The notes under the pieces are model-generated. The model did no database searches. It saw only the letters and a list, made by a program, of their open reading frames with translations, and was not told the DNA's origin. A stretch of 64,000 bases of DNA, from assembly GCF_000484695.1 (NCBI RefSeq), contig NZ_AXVR01000017.1:1-64000 (forward strand). Reading direction: 5' to 3'. Shown piece after piece: positions 50,488 to 58,732 of the stretch. The number at the start of each line of letters is the position of its first letter. The stretch's first letter is position 1. The stretch is from Salinispora cortesiana. GTDB taxonomy: Bacteria > Actinomycetota > Actinomycetes > Mycobacteriales > Micromonosporaceae. Made by a program: the position numbers and the translations under genes.

Positions 50488-52236
50488 GTGTTCCGCATTA
50501 TTCGGGGTGAGCGGGGTCTCGCTGTAGCCGGTGTGACCCTGCTGGGCTACGGGACCATGGTCCTGAGCGGGATGCTCGGTTGGGTGATCCTATTCGCGGC
50601 TTCCGCGTTGGTCGTGATCGTTGGCGAGGTCGCACTCGCGACCCGGTTCGCGTCGGTCGGCGTGTTGGTGGAACGGGCGGGCCTCGGCCCGACCGTCCGC
50701 TGGCTCTTCCGCGACCTGTCCGTGGTGTTGTTGGTCATCAGTACCGTGGATCCCGGCATCGCCGGAGCAGTGATGACCCTGCTCTTGCCCGCCGGGCTTT
50801 GGGCGCTCGCCGTCGGCACCACGACGTTGCAACGGTTTGCCGAGCGGACGCCCTTCCAAGCGCAGACCCGAAACATTGATCTCGGAGTGTCGGGGCGGAG
50901 GCCGGCCCCGCCCCGGTGGGCCCAGCGGGTAGCGGGATTGCGGATGCCGCTGCTCAACTTCCTGCTCCTGCCGGCGGCAGTGGCGGCGGCCCTGACTGAT
51001 GGTGCCGCGCCGGTGGGCGCAACCGGCCTACTCACCCTGACCGCTGGGTTGGTCGTGGCGGGAGCGTTGGCGATCAACTGGCGGCGTGGCCGTGGCGGCG
51101 CCCTCGAAACGCTGCCTGCCCTGCACTCCTGGATGACGCGAGTGCAGCCGGAGGTGGCCCTCTACTTCGCCGGGCCGGCGAAGGACGTCTACCAGGTCAA
51201 CATGTGGCTCGCCCCGGTGGAGGCCAGTGGTCGTCGGGCGGTGGTGCTGCTCCGCAACGAGCAGGCGTTCGCCGCGTTGGCCGACACCCGGCTGCCAGTG
51301 GTCAGTGTGCCCGCCGGAGTGGACTTCATGAACCTGGAGTTCACCTCGCTGCGGGTCGCACTCTACGTAGCGAACGTGGGTGCCAACATCCACCTTCTCC
51401 GGGAGCCCGGCGTCCGGCACGTCTTCGTGGGGCATGGTGACAGCGACAAGCAGGCCAGCGTGAATCCGTACAGCAAGGTCTACGACGAGGTGTGGGTGGC
51501 CGGTAGGGCCGGCCGTGAGCGGTATGAGCGGGCCGCCGTCGGCGTACGGGATGAGGACATCGTCGAGATTGGACGACCGCAGCTCGCTGGCGTGCGCACG
51601 TTCGGTTCGGAGGCTGTCACGCGGCCTTTCACTGTCCTCTACGCTCCCACCTGGGAAGGCTGGCTCGACGACGATCTGTACCACACCTCGCTGGTCCTGA
51701 TGGGCGAGCGAATCGTCCGGGGTCTGCTGCAGAGCCGGCCCGAGGTTCGGTTGATCTACAAGCCCCACCCGCTGACGGGCTCCCGTTCGCCAAAGGCCAA
51801 GGCCGTACACGAGCGGATGGTGGGGCTGATTCGCGCGGCCGGCGGCGACCCGGAAGCGACCTCATTGGACGGCTCTCGGCACCTCGTGGTGACCGGCCGG
51901 GTGCCGGCGCTTTTTGACTGCTTTAACCAGACCGACCTGTTGGTAAGTGATGTTTCCAGCGTGGTGTCCGACTTCGTGCAGAGTCAGCGACCGTACGTTG
52001 TGGCTAATCCCGGTGGACTGCCGGAGGACGAGTTCCGCCGGAAGTACCCCACCGCACGGGCTGCGTACCTGCTCTCCAGCGACGCCGGCGAGCTGGAGAA
52101 GGTCCTGGGGTTGACCCGGGCCGGCGACGACCCGATGGCCGAGGCGCGACGGGAGCTGAAGACCTACCTGCTCGGCCCGGACGAGCCGAACGCGATGGAG
52201 CGGTTCCGGGCTGAGGTCGCCCGCCTCTGTGCCTGA
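50488..52236 (+). CDS. CDP-alditol phosphotransferase with membrane N-terminus (TagF-like), second copy
   Basis: The protein has 582 residues and starts with GTG. About six hydrophobic segments fill residues 12-195. The catalytic domain has LYVANVGANIHLLREPGVRH, HVFVGHGDSDKQASVNPYSK, TVLYAPTWEGWLDDD, LIYKPHPLTGSRSPKAK and LLVSDVSSVVSDFVQSQRPYV. The layout and motifs match the copy at 32920-34617, so they are paralogues. One may act as primase and the other as polymerase, as TagB/TarB and TagF/TarL do. A terminator-like hairpin follows. Confidence 0.86.
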   Translation: MFRIIRGERGLAVAGVTLLGYGTMVLSGMLGWVILFAASALVVIVGEVALATRFASVGVLVERAGLGPTVRWLFRDLSVVLLVISTVDPGIAGAVMTLLLPAGLWALAVGTTTLQRFAERTPFQAQTRNIDLGVSGRRPAPPRWAQRVAGLRMPLLNFLLLPAAVAAALTDGAAPVGATGLLTLTAGLVVAGALAINWRRGRGGALETLPALHSWMTRVQPEVALYFAGPAKDVYQVNMWLAPVEASGRRAVVLLRNEQAFAALADTRLPVVSVPAGVDFMNLEFTSLRVALYVANVGANIHLLREPGVRHVFVGHGDSDKQASVNPYSKVYDEVWVAGRAGRERYERAAVGVRDEDIVEIGRPQLAGVRTFGSEAVTRPFTVLYAPTWEGWLDDDLYHTSLVLMGERIVRGLLQSRPEVRLIYKPHPLTGSRSPKAKAVHERMVGLIRAAGGDPEATSLDGSRHLVVTGRVPALFDCFNQTDLLVSDVSSVVSDFVQSQRPYVVANPGGLPEDEFRRKYPTARAAYLLSSDAGELEKVLGLTRAGDDPMAEARRELKTYLLGPDEPNAMERFRAEVARLCA

Positions 52237-52255
52237 GTCGAGGTAGCGGACGGAG

Positions 52256-52284
52256 CGGGGGAGGTCGCCGATGGCCCTCCCCCG
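52256..52284. terminator. Bidirectional hairpin between TagF-like and wbpD-like genes
   Basis: cgggggagg (52256-52264) pairs perfectly with cctcccccg (52276-52284) around an 11-nt loop. It lies between convergent stops at 52236 and 52302. Confidence 0.7.
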
Positions 52285-52301
52285 TTCGTCATCGGTGGAG
52301 G

Positions 52302-52841
52302 TCAGCCCTGCTGTGGCGGGTTGTCCACATCGCGCGAGACGACCTCGCCCTTGGCGTTCACCCAACCCCTCGGGCGGGCTGGGTTCCCCACCACCAGCTG
52401 GTACGGCTTGACGTCCTTCGTCACCACGGAGCCAGCGGCGATCATGGCGTACTCGCCGACCTCGATCCCGCAGACCAGGGTGGCGTTGGCGCCGATGGAA
52501 GCTCCACGGCGCACCGTCGTCTCGGTGATCGTCCAGTCGGGGTTCTGGGCCCGGGGCCGGAAGTCGTTGGTGAAGACCGCGCAGGGGCCGACGAAGACCT
52601 CGTCCTCGAGGGTTACGCCCTGGTACACCGAGACATTGTTCTGGATCTTGACAAGGTTTCCGACGGTGACCTCCGCGTCCACGTACACGTTGCGTCCGAT
52701 GACGCAGCCTGCGCCGACCCGCGAGGTGGCGCGGATGTGGGCCAGGTGCCAGACCTTCGTGCCGTCGCCGATCTGGGCGCCGGCTTCCACGTCGGCGGTG
52801 GGGTGGACAAAGACCGGCGTACGGTCGTTGGTGTCAGTCAT
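52302..52841 (-). CDS. wbpD: WbpD-like left-handed beta-helix N-acetyltransferase
   Basis: The protein has 179 residues made of hexapeptide repeats: VEAGAQIGDGTKVWHLAHIR, VGAGCVIGRNVYVDAEVTVG, then VGPCAVFTNDFRPRA, an element common in WbpD/WlbB, and GEYAMIAAGSVVTKDVKPY. It transfers acetyl from acetyl-CoA to the 3-amino group of UDP-GlcNAc(3NH2)A, after WbpE and before WbpI. It is transcribed alone, convergent with the TagF-like gene. Confidence 0.85.
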   Translation of the reverse strand: MTDTNDRTPVFVHPTADVEAGAQIGDGTKVWHLAHIRATSRVGAGCVIGRNVYVDAEVTVGNLVKIQNNVSVYQGVTLEDEVFVGPCAVFTNDFRPRAQNPDWTITETTVRRGASIGANATLVCGIEVGEYAMIAAGSVVTKDVKPYQLVVGNPARPRGWVNAKGEVVSRDVDNPPQQG

Positions 52842-53020
52842 GTCAGCTCACATCGTCTCGGGTCTCAATCGCGTCGTAGCATAGCCACCCCACCGAGCCT
52901 CCCCGCCGGGCCGCCGCGTCGCCGTCGGCGCGACTGGGTTGGTGGGGAATCCGCTCTCCCGTCAACCGCCGACGTCTGCGACCATTCGTGGTCAACGAAG
53001 GCGAGAGTTGGGGGCACTGG

Positions 53021-53677
53021 GTGCGGATCCTGCTAGTCGAGGACGACCACCGGGTGGCCGCCGCGCTTACCGGGGCCCTGACCCGGCGCGGTTACGAGGT
53101 GGAGCACGCGGCGACGGTCGCCGCCGCGCTCCGCGCGGCCCCGTGTGACCTGGCCCTGCTGGACCTCACCCTGCCCGACGGGGACGGCACCGACCTGTGT
53201 CGGGAGCTGCGGCGGCGCAGCAACCAACTCGGGATCATCGCGGTGACCGCGCGGGGGGAGGAGCGCGACCGGGTACTGGGGCTGCGGATCGGTGCGGACG
53301 ACTACGTGGTCAAGCCGTTCTCGATGGTGGAGTTGCAGGCCCGGATCGAGGCGGTGCTGCGCCGGGCCGCCCAAGCCGCGCCAGAGCGCAACCTGATCGA
53401 GGTCGGTCCGGTCCAGATCGATGTGGCGGCCCGTACGGTGCGCATCCATGCCCAGGAGGTGGCGCTGACCCGTAAGGAGTTCGACGTACTTCTCTCCCTG
53501 GCCCGCCAGCCCGGGTCCGCCGTGCCCCGCGATCGGATTCTGCTCGACGCCTGGGGAACCACTTTCGCCGACCGGCACACCGTCGAGGTGCACGTCGGCT
53601 CCCTCCGCGGCAAGCTGGGCGACCCACGCCTGGTGGAGACCGTTCGCGGGATCGGCTACCGGCTGCGGAACGGGTGA
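53021..53677 (+). CDS. OmpR-family response regulator
   Basis: From the GTG at 53021 there are 218 residues; an upstream ATG-frame start at 52988 would add eleven. The receiver has ILLVEDDHRVAAAL (acidic pair), phosphoacceptor Asp48 in LALLDLTLPDGDG, and VVKPFSM. The winged-helix output domain ends TVRGIGYRLRNG, as is standard. The partner kinase starts 6 nt downstream. Control target is unknown; the convergent TAXI gene is a candidate. Confidence 0.88.
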   Translation: MRILLVEDDHRVAAALTGALTRRGYEVEHAATVAAALRAAPCDLALLDLTLPDGDGTDLCRELRRRSNQLGIIAVTARGEERDRVLGLRIGADDYVVKPFSMVELQARIEAVLRRAAQAAPERNLIEVGPVQIDVAARTVRIHAQEVALTRKEFDVLLSLARQPGSAVPRDRILLDAWGTTFADRHTVEVHVGSLRGKLGDPRLVETVRGIGYRLRNG

Positions 53678-53683
53678 GGCGCG

Positions 53684-55189
53684 GTGCGTCGCCGCCTGGT
53701 GATCAGCTATCTGCTGCTGATGGTTCTGGTCCTGGTCGCCCTGGAGACCCCGCTCGCGGCCACCCTGGCCAGCCGGGAGACCGAGCGGGTACGTGCCGAC
53801 CGGCTCGCCGACGCCACCCGCTTCGCGTCGTTGGCCGACGTGGCGCTGCGCGGCGGCAGCGCCGCCCCGATCGGCAGTGAGTTGGACCGCTACGACGAGC
53901 TGTACGGCATCGGCGCCGCGGTCGTTGACCGGGACCGGCGGATGATAGTCGCGTCGCCGAACTGGCAATCCGCCCCGGGCACCCAGGGGGCGCTCGACGT
54001 GGCCCTCTCCGGGCAGCAGGCCAGTGGGCCGGATTCGGTGCTGCCGTGGGTGGACGGACCGATCGTCGTCGCGGTGCCGATCAACGATGGCGGCGAGGTG
54101 CTCGGCGCGGTGGTCACCATAACCCCCACCGACCGGATCCGGGAGGCCGTCACCCGCTGGTGGCTGCTGCTCGCCGGTGCCGGCCTGCTCGCGGTGCTGG
54201 CCTGCGTCTCGACCGCGTTCGCTCTGGCCGGGTGGGTGCTGCGACCGGTCACCGAGCTGGACGCGGTCACCCACGAAGTCGCCGAGGGTGATCGGAACGC
54301 CCGCGTGCAGCATCGGCAGGGCCCACCCGAACTACGCCGCCTGGCGGCGAGCTTCAACCACATGGCCGATGCCGTCTCCGACGTGATGGATCGACAGCGG
54401 GCGTTCGTGGCGCACGCCAGCCACCAGCTTCGCAATCCGTTGACGGCACTGCGGCTGCGGGTCGAGGAGCTGGGGCCCAGTCTGGGCGACCCGCAGGGCC
54501 AGGCCGAGCACCAGCTCGCCCTAGCCGAGACCGACCGGCTGGCGCTCGTGCTGGATGCTCTGCTAACCCTGGCGCGGGCCGAGCGGACGGAGAATCTACG
54601 CCTGACCGTTGACGCGGCGGCGGTCGCCGCGAGCCGGGTGGCGGCGTGGGAGCCGCTCGCACGTCGCCGCTCGATCACGCTGCGGCTGGACACCGATGCG
54701 GCTCCGGCGTATGTGCGGACCGTGCCGACCGCCGTTGACCAGGCGCTTGATGCGCTGATCGACAACGCGGTGAAGTTCAGCGGCGCGGGGGGTGAGGTGA
54801 CGGTGCAGGTCCGGGGTCGGGACAACGGGACGACGCTGCAGGTACGTGACACCGGCCCGGGTATGACGGCCAGCCAGCTCGACCAGGCGACCGAACGGTT
54901 CTGGCGGGCGCCGGAGGCACAGAACATCGACGGTGCCGGGTTGGGTCTGGCCATAGTCGCCGTCCTGGTGGACGCCTCCGCGGGGCGGCTCAGTATGCGT
55001 CCGAATCAGCCCCACGGTCTGGTCGCGGCCCTGTGGTTTCCCGCGTCGCGGCCCTGCGGTTTCCCGCGTCGCTGCCCAACTCCGTCGACGACGGGGAGCA
55101 GGAAGTGTCCTGTCCTTCCCCCCGGCGCTGACCGGTGGCTACGGTTTGACCGCGTTGTACCAGGCCACTGCCCCGGGGTGCAGTGGTAG
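53684..55189 (+). CDS. Sensor histidine kinase with frameshift-altered C-terminus
   Basis: The protein has 501 residues as written. Two membrane helices (about residues 7-29 and 161-184) flank an extracellular sensor of about 130 residues, followed by HAMP (185-235). The phosphoacceptor is His247 in AHASHQLRNPLTALRL. The ATPase part has LIDNAVKFSG (N box), DTGPGMT (G1) and GAGLGLAIVAVL (G2). After GLVAALWFPAS the sequence changes character. A 23-bp tandem duplication at 55022-55067 shifts the frame; with one copy the reading frame would end at 55131, before the TAXI stop, with no overlap. The catalytic parts are intact, so activity may persist. Confidence 0.85.
   Translation: MRRRLVISYLLLMVLVLVALETPLAATLASRETERVRADRLADATRFASLADVALRGGSAAPIGSELDRYDELYGIGAAVVDRDRRMIVASPNWQSAPGTQGALDVALSGQQASGPDSVLPWVDGPIVVAVPINDGGEVLGAVVTITPTDRIREAVTRWWLLLAGAGLLAVLACVSTAFALAGWVLRPVTELDAVTHEVAEGDRNARVQHRQGPPELRRLAASFNHMADAVSDVMDRQRAFVAHASHQLRNPLTALRLRVEELGPSLGDPQGQAEHQLALAETDRLALVLDALLTLARAERTENLRLTVDAAAVAASRVAAWEPLARRRSITLRLDTDAAPAYVRTVPTAVDQALDALIDNAVKFSGAGGEVTVQVRGRDNGTTLQVRDTGPGMTASQLDQATERFWRAPEAQNIDGAGLGLAIVAVLVDASAGRLSMRPNQPHGLVAALWFPASRPCGFPRRCPTPSTTGSRKCPVLPPGADRWLRFDRVVPGHCPGVQW
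55022..55067 (+). repeat. 23-bp tandem duplication in the kinase 3' end
   Basis: Units 55022-55044 and 55045-55067 are identical except one base (t at 55034, c at 55057), and a further five bases of the unit follow. The length is not a multiple of three, so the change shifts the reading frame and extends the kinase by about 19 codons beyond the probable old stop. Confidence 0.9.
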
Positions 55190-56092
55190 GGGCGTGGTGT
55201 TGATGGCCGAGCGCTGACTCGTCTGGCCGGCAGCGGGGTGTGCCGATGCCAACTCCTCGCGCCGCTCCATGAGGAGCCGGGTCAGCTCCCGGACCAGCCA
55301 CTCCGGCAGGTCGGCGCGGACGATCAGGTAGTTCGGGTTGGCGACGGTGGTCACCGGGTCCACCCCGTACACCGAGTGAGGAATGTCCCGGGAGACGTAG
55401 AAGCCGGGGTGCTGGGCGCGAAGCGGCGTACTCCACGAACCCAGCTCGATCAACTGGACGCGTCGTTGCGCGGCCAGCGTCGTCACCGCCCCCACCGGTA
55501 GGCCGCCGGAGAAGAAGAACGCGTCAATTTGGCCGGTCCGCAGTGCCTCGACCGAGTCGTCCAGGCCGAGCCGCTCCCGGCGTACCGCATCCCCGGCGAG
55601 CTGGGCCACGTCGAGCAGTCGGGACGTGGTGATCTCGGTGCCGGAGCCTGGTGCCCCCACGGAGACCCGTCGGCCCCGCAGGTCGGCGAGGGTGCGGACG
55701 CCGCTGGTCGGGGTGGTGACGAGATGTAGGAGGTCATCGTAGACGCGGGCCACCGCGGCCATGGTCGGCGCGGCCGGGACGGCGGGAAGCACGTCGGCCT
55801 GGGTAAAGCCGAGTTCTGCCTCGCCCGCGCCCACGAGTTGGATGTTCTCCGCCGACGCGGCGGTCACCAGTACCTCAGCCTCAACGTTCGGTAGCTCCCG
55901 ATTGAGGATGGTGGCCAGTGACTGCCCGAAGGCGTAGTAGACGGCGGTGGGACTGCCGGTGGCGATTCGGATCTGCACGGCTGGCGGAGGGCCGTGCTGG
56001 CATCCGGTGAGGCCCGGCAGCGCCATCGCCAGGAGCAGTACCGGCAGCACCGCGTCGCGTCGGCGACCTGGGATTCTGATCACGCGCTGCAC
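55139..56092 (-). CDS. TAXI-family solute-binding lipoprotein
   Basis: The protein has 317 residues. The lipoprotein signal ends at Cys31 in GLTGC. RIATGSPTAVYYAFGQSLATIL is the family start and VLVTAASAENIQLVGAGEAELGF, GAPGSGTEITTSRLLD and AFFFSGGLPVGAVTTLA are conserved blocks of the TAXI (TRAP-associated extracytoplasmic immunogenic) fold. No TRAP permease (DctM/Q fusion) is in the window, so this is an orphan binding protein. It ends convergent to the kinase and overlaps it by 51 nt. It may act as the ligand sensor of that kinase. Confidence 0.84.
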   Translation of the reverse strand: MQRVIRIPGRRRDAVLPVLLLAMALPGLTGCQHGPPPAVQIRIATGSPTAVYYAFGQSLATILNRELPNVEAEVLVTAASAENIQLVGAGEAELGFTQADVLPAVPAAPTMAAVARVYDDLLHLVTTPTSGVRTLADLRGRRVSVGAPGSGTEITTSRLLDVAQLAGDAVRRERLGLDDSVEALRTGQIDAFFFSGGLPVGAVTTLAAQRRVQLIELGSWSTPLRAQHPGFYVSRDIPHSVYGVDPVTTVANPNYLIVRADLPEWLVRELTRLLMERREELASAHPAAGQTSQRSAINTTPLPLHPGAVAWYNAVKP

Positions 56093-56176
56093 TGTGCGTG
56101 GTACGAGTGGCCGGGCGCAACCCCGGTTGTCCGTCGATGCGGTCCCGGCGTTTGCCTCGCCTGCCCACCGAGGAGA

Positions 56177-56848
56177 TCAGACGGCCACTATTTCGGGGGG
56201 CGGTGGCCCCAGCTTCGTGGCCTGCATGATCCGTTCGCGGGCCGGTCCGTGCGGCACGCTCACCAGATAGCAGCCGGTCCCGGGGCGCAGTATCGCCGGC
56301 GCGTCCAGCAGGGCGGCGCTCCGGACAAGAATCGCCGCCAGGTCCCGGTCGGTCACCCGGATCCCAAGGATGTGCCGGCGGATGTGTCGGCCGCCGGCCA
56401 GCAGCGCGGCCCGCCAGGCTGCTGCGGCCAGCCGGGTCCGCCCCACTCGTCGGGCGCCGGACGCGCCGCGCACCGGCGCACCGATGAGTTCCCCGCGTCC
56501 GCGGTGCCAACTGGCGTCCAGCATGGCGGCGTACCCGGACTGTTGGGCCGGTGCGACGGTCAGCCGGTGCAGCTCGTAACGGCGGCGCAGGCCGCCGACG
56601 GCGCGTTCATGCGTGACCGGAACCTCGAGCTGGTAGAGCAGGTGGCGGAGCCGCTGCGCCGCGTCCTCGCGGTTGAATTCCACCCACTCGGGTGGGTGGA
56701 CGGGGACGCCGCGCTGGCGTCGGGCCGTCGTCGGCGCGGTCACACAGCGCAGGAGACAGGCGGCCTCGAACCCGGCGGTCAGGGTCAGCCAGTCCAGCGG
56801 GTGCGGGGTCGACGCTGACCGGGGACGGTCCAGAAGGGTCGGGTTCAC
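56177..56848 (-). CDS. Unknown conserved-looking protein
   Basis: GTG at 56848 has AAGGAG seven bases before it and gives 223 residues; a start at 56923 is less likely. The protein is arginine- and alanine-rich, with FNREDAAQRLRHLLYQLEVPVTHERA and GRHIRRHILGIRVTDRDLAAILVRSAALL as main features. No signal peptide or clear membrane helix is seen. I do not recognise the family. The position beside the TAXI gene on the same strand may or may not be meaningful. Confidence 0.5.
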   Translation of the reverse strand: MNPTLLDRPRSASTPHPLDWLTLTAGFEAACLLRCVTAPTTARRQRGVPVHPPEWVEFNREDAAQRLRHLLYQLEVPVTHERAVGGLRRRYELHRLTVAPAQQSGYAAMLDASWHRGRGELIGAPVRGASGARRVGRTRLAAAAWRAALLAGGRHIRRHILGIRVTDRDLAAILVRSAALLDAPAILRPGTGCYLVSVPHGPARERIMQATKLGPPPPEIVAV

Positions 56849-56994
56849 CTCGGGACTCCTTATCGGCGTCGGATTTCCTCTACGGTGACGGCTGTCACAG
56901 GGGTAGGGAACCGATTGGGCCAAGCCTTGAGGAAATCTTGCGGGAGTGGCGGCGGGGGCGGGCGGCGCGGCCGGCGGGCGCGATGACGGTCGCC

Positions 56995-58647
56995 CTACCT
57001 CCAGGGCCGGAGCGGTGTCTGTGGGTGATACACCCGATACCCAGCGAGGTCGGCGATGAGGGCGGCGTCGGCTCGCCCACCCAGCAGTTGACGCAGCCGC
57101 TGTTCCTGCGGCGATCCGGTCTCCACCACATACCCGGGCCGGCTCGCCGCCGCCACCCGGGCCCAGTAGGCGGGGTAGCGGTTCTGTCCCGGGGCGAGCC
57201 CGTCGTCCAGGACTCCGCAGGCCACCCGCTCGCCCGTGTTGAAGATCAGGCGATTGCAGGTCCAGTAGGTCCCGTAGACCTCGTGGGGTCCGGCTGCGCG
57301 CAGCGTGTCCGCCAGTTCCCGGGCGGCGCGTTCGTCAGCCCGGGGAGCGCCGGTGTCGGTGGCGACGAAGAGCACCGTGACCAGCGCAGCGGCGGCGGCG
57401 AGGGCAGCGAGGAGCGCTGCGGCGAGCGTGCCGGCCAGCCGTTCAAACAGGCCGGCTGTACCCCGCAGGGCCGCGACCGCCACCTGCCAGAGCGGCCACA
57501 GCACCGCGGGTAGGGACAGGTGCAGCAGCGCCAGGTAGCGGGCGTTGGAGAGGGGGTCGGTGGCGGCGAGTGGGCTGCGCGCGTACGACAGGAGGGTCAA
57601 TGCCGCGCCGACGACCAGCGCGAGGTGCACGATCGGGGCGACCCGCGCGGCGCGTCCGGTGGCCCGCCGATACGCGAGAACCGCGACCACGGTCGCGATC
57701 CCCAGCAGCGCCGGGTAGAGCAGGCCGAACCACGCCGGCCAGCGACCGCAGCCGTCGATTGGGCAGAGTCCTGTGGCCAGCGGCACCCCCTCTAGTACGG
57801 CACCGGAGAACCGCTGGGCCAGCGGCGGGTCCGGATCGTCGTCGGTGTTGACCGCGCGGAGCACCGACAGCGGGTCCGTACCGGGGCCGGCGGTGAGGTA
57901 GTACGCGATCATCGGTGCGACGCCGAGCGTGACCCCGGCGACCAGCAGCGCGCCCGCCCAGCCGAGCAGGTCGCGGCGGGCCGCCCAGAGCAGCGCTAGG
58001 GTGGCGGCTCCGACGTAGGGCAGGATCAGCCAGTCGGACCAGACGGCGACTCCGGCGAGCAGGCCGAACAGGCCGACAGCCAGCCGGCGGTGCCGGAGCG
58101 TCCCCTGGGCCAGACCCACCACGACCAGCAGCATCAGCAGCACTGCCACCTTCCCCTCCGGGCGCCCACCCACCACGGTCAGTTGGTCTCGGACCACCCG
58201 CTGCGAACCGAGCGCGAGCAGGCCGACGACGAAGGTGGCGAACCAGGGGGAGCCGATCCGGCGGGTCAGCCGATGGATCAGCCAGAGGAAGAGCGCGTAG
58301 AGGGCCAGCAGCGGCAGCCGCAGCACCGGCCAACTGGGCCCGAGGAGCGCGAGTAGGGGCGCGGCGAGGTATGACTCCAGCATCCCCATGTAGTGCTGCC
58401 CGTACAGGAATACGGGCCGCTCCTCGCCAGCGGCGATGTGCAGGGCGGCGAGTCCGAACGTCGCCTCGTCGCTGTTTGATGGCGGGACCGTGGACAGCGT
58501 GAGGAGTAGGCGGTACCCGACGCCGGCCACCCCGAGGGCCAGCGCGACGAGTGCCGGCGGGTCCAGCCGTGGGCGCCATCGCCCACGGCGCGGTAGAGGT
58601 TGCGACACGACCAGGCCCCCGTCATCCTCCTCACCGGAGTCTGTCAC
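56995..58647 (-). CDS. GT-C membrane glycosyltransferase (GT39/PMT-like)
   Basis: From the GTG at 58647 it has 550 residues with about ten to twelve membrane helices. Near the N-terminus STVPPSNSDEATFGLAALHIAAGE has the acidic D-E pair of the first lumenal loop of GT-C enzymes, which use polyprenyl-phosphate sugars. The soluble C-terminal part (residues 430-550) has CNRLIFNTGERVACGVLDDG. It likely transfers a sugar outside the membrane to a protein or glycan. It is divergent from the App1 gene. Confidence 0.75.
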   Translation of the reverse strand: MTDSGEEDDGGLVVSQPLPRRGRWRPRLDPPALVALALGVAGVGYRLLLTLSTVPPSNSDEATFGLAALHIAAGEERPVFLYGQHYMGMLESYLAAPLLALLGPSWPVLRLPLLALYALFLWLIHRLTRRIGSPWFATFVVGLLALGSQRVVRDQLTVVGGRPEGKVAVLLMLLVVVGLAQGTLRHRRLAVGLFGLLAGVAVWSDWLILPYVGAATLALLWAARRDLLGWAGALLVAGVTLGVAPMIAYYLTAGPGTDPLSVLRAVNTDDDPDPPLAQRFSGAVLEGVPLATGLCPIDGCGRWPAWFGLLYPALLGIATVVAVLAYRRATGRAARVAPIVHLALVVGAALTLLSYARSPLAATDPLSNARYLALLHLSLPAVLWPLWQVAVAALRGTAGLFERLAGTLAAALLAALAAAAALVTVLFVATDTGAPRADERAARELADTLRAAGPHEVYGTYWTCNRLIFNTGERVACGVLDDGLAPGQNRYPAYWARVAAASRPGYVVETGSPQEQRLRQLLGGRADAALIADLAGYRVYHPQTPLRPWR

Positions 58648-58732
58648 AGGCGCTCCGTTGGGCGGAGCGGTTCGGTGCCCCGCCCGTTCGCCTGACGTGG
58701 CCGGGGTAGATCGGTTGTGGCAGGGTGGCCGT

